The translations under genes and the position numbers were made by a program. From the NCBI GenBank assembly GCA_022829145.1, contig CM040758.1, forward strand, positions 13,972,628-14,036,627: a stretch of DNA of 64,000 nt, read 5' to 3'. The notes below the pieces were generated by a model. The model did not search any database, was not told the origin of the DNA, and saw only the letters and a list, made by a program, of their open reading frames with translations. Positions 36,501 to 47,217 of the stretch are shown piece after piece (position 1 is the stretch's first letter; each line of letters begins with the position of its first letter). Origin of the DNA: Albula goreensis (taxonomy: Eukaryota > Chordata > Actinopteri > Albuliformes > Albulidae).

Positions 36501-39456
36501 CCTTTCTTTAAACTGACTTTAATTTTCACTTAATCTGCCATTCAAGTCTCCTCCTGCACTCTTATGGGGATTGTTCATATTTTAAACTAGTGTCCAGGGC
36601 TGAGCAGTCATTTAAGCATGCCAGTGAGATGAACATCCATCTTAGCAAGATTGCATGTTTTTATTCCTCGTTCCCTTGCATTGTGTTCCATATCAGACAT
36701 GAGGGCTGTTACTTGCGCTTTGATTTGCATTGGCTGTGTTTCCTCCTCGCGCCCCGCCATTTATCCTGTGATTGTTGCTGACATTTTAATAAGAAACAGC
36801 TCCCTCCCAACACTCTGATATTAGTAAGGAATCACAATTGAAATGTTATGGGAAGGGGGGTGGGGTGGCACTTTAAAATTTAAGTAGAACTGGAAAGGTT
36901 TTTTCCCCACAGTGTAATTGCATTTCTTGTATATAATTGTGCTACTTTTAGGTGAGCTTCATTTTTGAGAATTGAAATGCGATGGGGGTGGGGGGGAAAT
37001 AAGCAGTAAACGGACGTGGGCTGGATCCACGCGTGGCTCCTATGATCACGCATGACATTGATGAGTTTGGCAGCGAGGATCACATTAAATGGAACTGCCA
37101 AGGAGGATCTTAGCGACAGTTCTCACAGACATCTGTTTCTGTGTAGGAGCAGGTGCCTAATCTTAAAAGACACACAGTTTCCCATTAAAAAGCAAATTTG
37201 CAAAACGGATGCTAATCTCATCTTTGAAGATTGCGCACTGTGTTATCTGCAGTGGCAAAGATATTTATCTTGCAAGCTTTGTTAAGTATATGTGTAGTCT
37301 TAATTGTTTCATACACTTCTTTTGTCTCCCTCATAAGTCGACTGTATTAAATCTACATGGCTTTAATTTACCAGACCAAACTCGCCATCTGGATGAATAA
37401 AAAGAAACAGCAGGTTGTTCTCAAAACATCAAACTTTGCATGGCTGTCAAAGTTAGGCATGCATGTCCCACCAACCTTCTCCCATTCCCTTCATGCAGCT
37501 TTTACTCTTTGAAAAATGGGTAGGCTACTGTACTCATTTTTACAGCTCCACCATTTACTTTGAGATAACGTGGTTGAACCTAAGATCCAGCTGAAAAAAG
37601 ACATCAGAGATAAGTGTTTTACAGCATTAAGACAGCAGATTGTCACTAATTCATTATGGAGTGATGGCTGTTCCCCACTGTTCAGAGAGCGCTTGGACAG
37701 ATGTCAAAGGCCTTTTGAAGGATTAGCACAGCGTATATCAAGCGATGGATTATAGCGTGACTGTATTTTCAAAAACGTGCTGCAGGAAACAGCAACTGGC
37801 AGGCACAATGCATATATTCATTTCAAGGCTCAGCTGCAACAAGATGTGTAAGCCCTTTGAACTTTGGGCTGAAGGAAGAGGACTGCCTGGCCAAATCAAA
37901 TATGAATAACAAGGAGGGAAAGAAGGGCGAAGTAGATTCACTTTGGAAATGCATCCCATTATTGATGCTGAAGTCTGGGAAGTAAGCAAGGGGGAAGTAG
38001 GAGAGAGAGAATGGGAGTGAGAATCACTGGGTATAGTAGTATAAGCATTTAAATGCTGATAGTTTTCATGTATCATGTCAGAAGGAAGACAGTTCCGCCT
38101 GTCTCCAGTATCATCTCTGCTCTCTCTCCGTTCTCACATTTTAACACTACTTTTTTTTCATTTTCATTTTCAGATAACTCAATAGTGACAGATCTGACAG
38201 CTTTTTAGATATATCCTTTAAAGAAGTGCGGAAAAAACTGTTGGCAGACTCAGCATCTTTGTAGTTTTATGTGGCATGCACCGTTATTAAAAATACTCCA
38301 ATAAAGTCTGTAACAAAAGATAGCCATGGCGCCTTTGAATGTTTTGACTGAATCGGCCCCAAGCGGAAGTGATACATCATTACCCGGTGATTCTCCTCTG
38401 TTTGGAGAATTTCATGCTCAACTGCTCAACGGTCTAATTGAATATCACACATTGAAAGGAACTCTCCTCATTCACTTTCTCTCTTTCTGTCTCTTTCTCT
38501 CTCTGTTATTGCTTTGAGTCACTATAGACAAAAAAAGAGAAAAAAATGACAACCACACACCAAAGTGTGCAAAGGCTTTCAAGTTAGCTGCATTTACTTA
38601 GCAAGCAAGTCATGTCTGCAGCAGTGGCCAGGTCTCTGCTCAAACACTGTGATGGATTAACCACCCTCTATAACCATAATTCTTCATTACTGTCTCTACT
38701 ACTGGCTGGCAGCTTAGCTTTTAATTGCCAGAGGTGTGCGTGTGCTTGACTGACTGGTAATTATTATTGGTTAGGAGAGTTTGCCCTTGTCAGTCAGTGG
38801 CCTTGCAGTTTCTTCTGTCACTTGTTTTTTAAACCCCCATCAAAAAGGAAAAAAAAATCATTGATGAAAATCACCGTTAACAGACACTCTGGGCGGTCTG
38901 AAGTATATTCACTGAAACAGGTCATATGGGTATGACAGCCCAAGAAGAGAACTTTTACATGACACTATGTCCTTTTTTTTTTTGGTTCTCTGAAGTGTAA
39001 TAGGGGAAGAGAGTGACTCTCCTTTGATGTCATTCTGATTCAGTTTTGTATATCTTTGTGAATTACCCTGAGTCCTAAAGCAGCTTGTATAAGTCTCCCA
39101 GGGGTAGCATGTAGCTGCAGCACTTTGGCATCCTGGCACGACTCAGCTTTCCCTATGCTGCCCACCTGCAGTTTGTTTCCTCATTCCCTGTATTGCAGTC
39201 AAAGCCTTTAGAATGACCCAGCGTGGTCGCCAAGGAAACAACTAAATAAATAAATAAACAAGTGTGGCCCAAGGTTGTCCCTTGCCAGTTTGGCAGAAAC
39301 TTCTCCCGTAAACAAATCCATTAACCACAGAGGGCACCCTTATAAAGCGCTAATATGAAACAACAACTTGCCATTAGCCCGTTTATGAACCCCCCCCCCC
39401 CGTTTTTTCCCTATAGTGGCAACTGACTTTCGGTCTCTGCTGTCTTTTTTCCGTAG
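33571..39456 (+). other. ctnna2 intron leading to the 153-nt exon
   Basis: AT-rich intron with no exon seen. The stretch 34485-34690 and the stretch 37010-37300 are less repetitive and hold retained CpGs. A run of ten or more C lies at about 39390-39401. The acceptor TTTTTTCCGTAG ends at 39456. Confidence 0.55.
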
Positions 39457-39609
39457 TTGCGAAAAGCAGTGATGGACCACATTTCGGATTCCTTCCTGGA
39501 GACTAACGTGCCCCTGCTGGTTCTCATCGAGGCGGCCAAGAGCGGGAATGAGAAAGAGGTGAAGGAGTACGCGCAGGTGTTCCGAGAGCACGCAAACAAG
39601 CTGGTGGAG
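39457..39609 (+). CDS. ctnna2: Internal exon of alpha-N-catenin (ctnna2), 153 nt
   Basis: This exon encodes 51 residues, from LRKAVMDHISDSF to REHANKLVE. A T-rich tract and TAG acceptor (39454-39456) precede it and a GTGAGT donor follows at 39610. Both ends are phase 0, so it joins the 81-nt exon directly to read DLRRQ-LRKAVMDH, the unbroken alpha-catenin sequence. Residues such as SFLETNVPLLVLIEAAKSG belong to the M1 helix that in alpha-E-catenin contains the force-exposed vinculin-binding site (family knowledge). Alpha-N-type residues include Ile in HISDS and Ser in AAKSGN, where alpha-E has Val and Asn. The next exon, expected to begin VANLACSISNNEEG, was not seen in the remaining 24 kb, so that intron extends past the window. 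Confidence 0.97.
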
Positions 39610-42169
39610 GTGAGTCACCCCTTCTTTTTTCAATTATGTGGACTCGTCGATTAGCATAAACAGATTCCCATATTCAGGGCACTATACACCTACTCTGCTC
39701 ATTTATGTTCAAGGGAAAATGCAGATGCAGAATACAAAATGCAGAGTCACAACAAGAACAACAATAATAAACAGTGCTAGATGGCCCAGCTGTAATTAGG
39801 AATCACTGTACCTTCTTTAAAATATCTTCATATCACATATTCCCAGAATCAAATAATTTACTATTTTATATTTTAATGAATATTTTATCAATGGTATGCA
39901 TGCATATGTGAACAGAAATTAATAACGACCGTGTTTGGGTATCTCATTTAGTAATGGTTGAATGTACTGTTTGAGTGGTTGGGTGTATTTCTTCATTTCA
40001 GTCTTACCTTTTCCAAAGTTATTATTATGACAATGCAATGCAAGCCTGCTTGCTAAATGTTGGTCACAAATTATAGTAAGTGTAACTACACAAAACATAA
40101 ACGATTCATTTATGAACCCTTGATGCATATGTTGTAACACATGTTATAACGTATTATGTACTCACTAAATACAGTGTTGTATGGTTGTGGTTGGTGATTC
40201 AGGGCTGTGGATGAAGTAATAGGATTGTGGATGGTGTTATGCCATGTATATTTTTGTCATGAAAATCACTTTATAAATGTTTTCTTCAGTAGTTATATCA
40301 TGGATATTCATGCTTTATGTATGCATTGTGTATACTTTATGTAGTTGCAGTAAGTGTACTTAAATGTGACCTAAATCTTTTATTCACAGCAGCATCACTC
40401 TGTTCTTATTCTCTTTGGTCTTACTAAGTTTCTATCACTCTTGTTGAAAACTCTCTGACCTAGTTGTGGAAGGTCAGAATTGGAAAGATGGTGTCATGGA
40501 TATCTCACCCAGCTTCAACACCGTGGCTAAAATAGCCTGTCTTTATGACGTGAAACACACAGAATATTCAGCCCCTTTCTTTTGAAGTTTACTTTGGCAG
40601 GGAGTGCAACCCCGTGCTCTGTTTTCAGAGGACACATCGGGTCATGGAGATAACAGCAGAGTTGGCCTCACTGGGATGTTTCAGTTGTATTGCTTTGCTG
40701 AAAATTCATGCCTTATTGAGACATTATTCTCTGTGGCCACATCTGTTCAGTTTCATATGACGTGTCCAACAAACAGCAGTTTGTTAATTTGCTGCGTGCA
40801 GCTATGCAAATTAAAGCAAAAATGTTTAATGCCCACCCAAAGAGAAACTGGGTGAAATCTCATATAGTTATGAGAAAATACACTTATATTATTTAAACTA
40901 AATAAATTTGTCTTCTTCTGTCTTATGTGCTGGAAGAATTTCTCCATGCCCTTCTTACACAGTGACTTTGTTCTCCTCTCTGAATTTATGCATTTATTCC
41001 TTTACTTATCATGTACAGTCTTGTCATGACTTTCCTTTGTATTCACAACCTGTAATGCAATAAATGGCTTTTTTACAGTTAGCAGTACAGGTTATTAACG
41101 CATTTGCAGCAATGGATTGGGGCCAGAAATGAACACCATTAGAGAATATGTCCCCTCAAACACAATGAGGGTAAATGCAGATCCTGACAGCAGCATTAGT
41201 GATGGTTAGGGCTATGGGGTTTTCACTCATCAGTAGGTTAGGTTAAATGCTCTGTGAGGCACTAATGGCTTTTTAGCCTAACACAGATGGCATGTATTTA
41301 AAATCATGATATTTTAATTGGTATTTCCATTTGTGACATAGCGAAATGTCAGTATGAACAGCCTAATGTGTACACATGTATGTATGCATGTATGTATTGT
41401 TCATACCTGCCATTCAGTTTTTCTAAAACATGGCCCTAACCATTTTTTTCTGACAGCATGCATTATTTTTATACAGTTTTATTTTAATTTCTTTTAGCAA
41501 CATGACATCCAAACGTGTATGGTTTGGGCGCCATTTTTTTGTCACATGCACATGTTGTAGGACACAACACAATTTCAGGGGAAGTAAAGTTTTAAAACTG
41601 CTGAGTTGCAGTTCATGCTTACTGAGTGGCACAAGTAGATAGCAGGACAATGACAGAGACAGTGCTGTGGGGCTGTCTCCCAGTGCTGTCACTTGTGCAA
41701 GCCTGTGCTTTAGGATTACTCCAGCTCCCCTGGTGTCTCTGTGAAAGATTCATTCAGCATTATGCTAATACAGAGTCCAAACATACAGTATAATGAATGT
41801 ATTATTAATTCATGTCAACACTCACTGCATGCATAAGAAAATTGGTTTAATCTTACTATTTTTTATCAGTGAAATCTTTAACACATAATGAGCTACATAC
41901 TGAACAATTATGTGCAGCATAAAATATATATTATGGTATTCATAATGTTATGCATTAGGAAAGAGAAGATGGTTTTTTAATACTCGTGTTAACATATGCT
42001 ATTTTTAAATGGAATACTCCTCATATTAGATATTGCTGATTTCATCATATTTTGACATGACTTCATTGAGGCCAGTGCAGCCAACTTATGACTGCATCAA
42101 ACTGATCAGTGTGAAAAAAAAATATATACTTTTTGAACTGTACAGTGTATTTGTGTTATTTGTTTGGCT
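39610..42169 (+). other. ctnna2 intron, no gene seen
   Basis: AT-rich intron downstream of the 153-nt exon, starting with the donor GTGAGT. A short TGTA-rich run lies near 41378-41398. Nothing else was recognised. Confidence 0.55.
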
Positions 42170-42425
42170 TTTTCGTAGCCTCTACACGCAGCAGTGATGA
42201 TCACCTTGCAGGTTTACAGGCGTACCAGAGGGCCTTTAATAGCTGCAGAGATTCATTATCACCTCTTGATGGGGGTGAAGAAGCCACTAATTACCAAAGA
42301 GATTATTTTATAGGCTTGGAGAGGATTGCGTGGCAAAAATAACGCGGTCGAGGCTTGCGCGGTCGCAGAGGAAAATATTTACGATGTGGTCCGCGAGACC
42401 TTAATTAGCAGAGATTGGTTGGGAG
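42170..42425. promoter_or_regulatory. Candidate conserved non-coding element
   Basis: It combines CACTAATTACC, GACCTTAATTAGCAG and GATTATTTTA with CpG-bearing runs such as AACGCGGTCGAGG and GCGCGGTCGCAGAG. CpG retention in an AT-rich intron suggests constraint or low methylation. A tandem duplication follows immediately. No alignment was run. Confidence 0.3.
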
Positions 42426-42441
42426 TTGTGAAGTTCCCCAC

Positions 42442-42594
42442 TCTGTCCCGTTCCACACCTCCCACCTATAACCTTTGGCAGGAGGACACTGTTTTTGGCA
42501 ATGGAGAGCCCATCTCATCTGTCCCGTTCCACACCTCCCACCTATAACCTTTGGCAGGAGGACACTGTTTTTGGCAATGGAGAGCCCATCTCAT
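42442..42594. repeat. Perfect 76-bp tandem duplication
   Basis: Two identical 76-bp copies (42442-42517 and 42518-42593) begin TCTGTCCCGTTCC and end GAGAGCCCATCTCA. There are no differences between copies, so the duplication is young or an assembly artefact. Confidence 0.95.
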
Positions 42595-44640
42595 TTTCAC
42601 ACTGAGCTCAACTACCCAGATGGGTATGTGAATGGCTGCTGCAACTGTTCGTAATTAAGACACTGCGTGTTGCACTCCAAATCCAAATCACTTGAATGCA
42701 GACTTTGAAAGTGCTGGAGGGACTGAAGTAATTTTGGAATCCTCGACAGACAGACCCACATATCTTCACTCAATTTGTAAGTGACCCCTAATCAAATCTG
42801 AACTTTACCACAATAGCAAATACCTCTCCTTGACCCAGGGTTCACAAGACCCTCAGGCTTGGATGGGTGGGGAATTTTTGGCATTGTTGGGCTCTCTTCA
42901 GATTCTTACACCATGGCTTTGACCTTGACGTTAATTTGAAAATTATACTTTATATACCATCCATTTTTTTAAAAATATAATTTTTTTGACCATGTTGTAT
43001 AATTTGTTAGCACCTCCTGCATGTACAAGTAAATCATATGGCTGTGTAGATTCATTTGTCAAACAACAGAAATTACAATGAGCAGTTGCATTGTTTGTTC
43101 ATGCTAACACAAAGTTTGTTGGCTTACACACTAGGCATCATTAAGAAAGTGGGGAAGCATATCCCCCTCATTAGAGATATTTATTTTCCACCCCTGTAAC
43201 TTTGACTAAATTAGACCATGCGCATTTCATTTCGGATGTGGTGGCCCATCTCCCTACTTCAGACTATACAATAACTCAAGGTGGCAGTTATTTTTGAATT
43301 CTGTTTTCACATCTATTTCAAACTCATTCTTTTCCTCATCAAGCTGATGACCGTGGAACGTTCTTAGTTTGTAATTCATCTATTTAATGGATCTCAATGA
43401 TGTCACTGTCTCAGACTGCTTGTGCCAATGACATTTTTGTTTTGCCTGGTATTCTCTCTGAAATGTAGCTCACATGTCCTTTGTTCATCATTTAATTGTG
43501 CATACTCTTTATTCTGGACCATATTTTAATAGAATAGTACAAGGTGAAAATGGTGATGTTTAGTGTGCTGTTCGGACTTAAAAAGGGTGAATAAGTAAAT
43601 GCATGAGAAAGATTGCTATTGACATCCTTGCATTTGTTTTGTGAGTGAATTTGACAGGGGCATGATTGGAATGATTTAAATGGTCTTATCAGTCAACAGC
43701 ATAAATTATCTATCAATTTAGAGTGCAAACATGTATTGGGAGGGCACAGTAGGGAGCAATTACAAGAAAGCCTTTAATGAGTTCAGCAGGCTTCAATACA
43801 GAGATATAGCTATAATAACAATATTGTATGTAAATCAATAATGGAAAATTAAACAATCAATATGTATTTGTTCTGCATCTCTTTGTTTTTGTCATGATTG
43901 AAAGTATGGTGATAAAGCATACAGTTTTAATAGCTCACACCATGATTTGCACATTCTCTGCCATACTCATAATAATTGCTTAAAATCTCAGAATGATACA
44001 TTCTTGTGTCCAGTTCAAATGAAAGGATTCAGTTTAATTATATTATATTGTGAAGTATAGACTGACTGGATGGACTTCATAAATAGGTAATAGGCTACTT
44101 AAATTAACCAAGAAAGAAAAAACAAGAATGATTTTTTTCTATGAATTTTCAGGGATTGTAACTTATAAGTTATGTTTATCTTGCTGATTTTTTTATTTTA
44201 TTTTATTTTTAATACTGTTGATAGAGTACAGCCTCAATGCATGTATGGCAACTTGATTACTACCGTACACAACATAAAGCATAACATTATGTATTTTAGA
44301 AGCTAAAACCAGCTTTTCCATCTGTAGCACAAAGATAATAACATAAATGCTGAGTACATTACATTTATAACGCCATATGCTGCTCTGGATATGTAAGGAA
44401 ATGCTGTTAGGTTTTATGAGCAAAAAATAGAAGTATTATCCCTCCTATTACTAATTATATGGGAGAAACAATAGCCCTGCAAAAATTCAATAATCTGGGT
44501 TCACAGTAGCTTCCGAATTATGATTAGCATATTGGCGAGAGCTGTGGTTGAATGCCAGCGGAGATGCAATGTTACCTTTACGTTCCATCAAAGCCATGCC
44601 GACGGCAGTGAAGAAAGGGGGAGGAGGGGGGCCAAGAGAC
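42595..44640 (+). other. ctnna2 intron, no gene seen
   Basis: AT-rich intron with no exon, RNA gene or recognised repeat. Confidence 0.5.
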
Positions 44641-44940
44641 CCGCGGCATGCCGCCAGCGCCCAAACCAGCGCACTCGCTCTACTTGATAATGTCAAGCGC
44701 CTAGGCCGCAATCTGGCAGTCACGCTCAAGTAGGCATTCAATACAGAACGTGTCAGAGGAAAGCGCCCCAGGGCACTGTTTCAATCCGGTCCTACCGCAC
44801 TGCCAGACAGCGGGGTTGGGGGGGGGTACTGCCGCCGCCGCTGCTGCCGCTGCCACCGTCATCGCACCCAGGGCCGTTACACCAGCTGCCTGTTTGGCCC
44901 CGAGGACTCTGGGTGGGATTTAAATTAAAAGCGCGCCCGT
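44641..44940. promoter_or_regulatory. Second CpG-rich patch in the ctnna2 intron
   Basis: This 300-bp stretch has 25 CpG dinucleotides, including a GCCGCCGCCG triplet run at 44831-44840 and GCGCGC near 44931. A G-run lies at 44817-44826. It stands out against AT-rich flanks. A promoter for an unannotated transcript or a regulatory element is possible. Confidence 0.5.
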
Positions 44941-47003
44941 TTTTTTCTCATCATTCATTCAAAAATCTGAGAGTGGACCTCAGGCCCACCATATGAGAAT
45001 CTGTCCCAGGTTTTTATTTTTCTTCTTTTTCATTTATTTTTCCAGGAAGGTCAATTGAAACAGGAAGATCAATCTGTTTTGTAGTGATGATGGAGGGCAT
45101 CATAATATTTTTGTGATGTTCTTTGTGGTTGCAGTCCGGTTCAAGGCTGGTTTGGCTCTGATCTTTTCCAACTAACTTCTGATGTTTAGTTTGACATACA
45201 GTGTCTGGTGTAAGTAATGCACTACATCTGCAGTGATCTATAATATTACTAAAACCAATATGCATGAGCCCCCACCATATTTTTTAAATTCTGTCAAAAC
45301 ATCACCCAAAGAGCATCATTTTGTAATAACTTTAATTTTTTATTTAACAGTTCAATCCATTGACATCTCTAATGCAAAAGGTCTGACATCTCCCAAATAA
45401 TCAGTGTAAGTAGCTACTAATTAAGACTTTGTAAAGTAATTACAGCATAGTACAGCAAACATTTTGACTTGTTTTGACATTGAGAAATCTTTGTTACTTT
45501 ATAATGATACAATATTTCTGTTTTTGATGTGAACAACATTGACACTGTTAGTTAAGGCAGGTTAGTTTGTGTGTACAAACTCACACATAAGCAACACAGG
45601 GTCGGATTTCAAGGCATGCGAATGGAGTTGGGCTCAGGCCAGAAGCGCAGCCCCCTGGTGATCATGTGAGTAGCACCCTGGACGGCAGCCCCATTCAGAT
45701 GGATTGCTGTCGGACATGTCTATTTGCAGTGACCCGGACCTCTGGCTTGCATAATTCCTTTTCACAAGAATTATTGGTGTCAGGGGAAATCTGGGCTGGC
45801 TGTGGTTTGGGAAATGAGGGGGGGAACAGATACATCAAGGCGCCCCTGTGGGCTTCACACTGCAGGTCTATTTTTGGGTTACCTTCAGACAAATAGACTA
45901 AATAATTAGTCTGCAGAATGTCTGGCAATAAAGAACCAAAGGGTCATCAATGCTTTTTACAGGCCGTGAGGTGCTCACACCCTTTTACTCCAGACATGGT
46001 GAATAGCTATCAGACACTGTCACTGTCCTGCAGAGTGTCAAAATCCACCCACTTGAGGGATTGTAGGCAGGTATGTATCAGCACCATGTTTTATGGTGAT
46101 TAAAATATGATATAATACAGGTACATCTATAGCATTACAGGCCTGTATAATAATTTGTGGGTTAAGGGAAGCAAAGAGCAGCCATTTTATTTCAGTTCTA
46201 TAGTTGTTTTATCAATAAGTAATGCAGTATTATGCAATGTTATCCCAATCCACCAGCTGCCACTCTCAGAGATGAAAGGCATACCTCTGTTATCAGTTTG
46301 TATAGTATTTACTTTTCTAATATTCACTTGATTTTATCATTTTGTCGTAGGAATTATTATATTGATTTCTCATGACATTACCTGTATTAGTTATGTAACA
46401 AAGTCTGTGATAAATTAAAAATGAATCTCCTCCAATAATAAGTAAAATAAAGCTATAAGAGATAATAATTTTTCTACCTAAGACGCATCTGCTGCTACAG
46501 CATGTGAGTGTGTAAATGGTGTCACTACAGGCAGTAGAGCACACCCAGAGACAGGCTGCGACCTGAGCCAGCAGCTCTCACACCTCCATAACGTGTGCTG
46601 AAAGACGGCAGCATCTGAGCTCATATCTGACATGATACAGAACGTGCCCCTCTCAGAGGAGAGCGAATGATCTCACTGCTGTGGCCCAAGAGGAGGATGA
46701 TCCCTGCTGGCTGATCACCTGACCTGAGGATTTTACAAAGTATCTGAGTAAAGAGTTTATTTGAAAAATTCCTGAGTATGTCTGCAATTTCAAAGTGCTC
46801 TGTGGACATGAGGGTTACTTTTTCCCCCTTTTTATGTCAGTTTTCTCCATTTGTTATTCCCAGTCATATTCACAAGCTGTACTCATCGCAGCAACCGCTG
46901 CTATGGGTTGGGGAGCGCACAGACATGCATGTTCTCTCCTCAAAAACACATCAGCCACTGTCTCTTTTAACTTGCACACACATGGCTCAGAGGAAGGTAC
47001 GAC
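44941..47003 (+). other. ctnna2 intron, no gene seen
   Basis: AT-rich intron. TTTATTTTTCCAGGAAGGTC at about 45033, followed by AATTGAAACAGG, resembles a dispersed fish repeat (TTTATTTAACCAGGTAGGTC), but the match is short. Nothing else was recognised. Confidence 0.45.
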
Positions 47004-47007
47004 TTAA

Positions 47008-47213
47008 CCCTTACATACTGTTCATATTTGATGCCTTTATAGTATGGTCCAGGTCAATTTGACCCCGGCCAAAAATTGTCAGTGTACAGTGTCAGTAACA
47101 ACTTTTGAACTACAGATCTATTTAGAATGTATAAATAGCCTATCTGACATTAATATTTTTACTGCTGTCAAATGTCAAAACGGGTCAAATTTGACCCGAA
47201 CAGTATGTAAGGG
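47008..47213. mobile_element. piggyBac-type MITE with TTAA target duplications
   Basis: A 206-bp element begins CCCTTACATACTGTTC and ends with the exact complement, GAACAGTATGTAAGGG. TTAA lies immediately outside both ends (47004-47007 and 47214-47217). TTAA duplications and a CCC start are the signature of the piggyBac superfamily. Subterminal palindromes GGTCAATTTGACC (left) and GGGTCAAATTTGACCC (right) add structure. There is no room for a transposase, so it would depend on one elsewhere. Confidence 0.88.
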
Positions 47214-47217
47214 TTAA

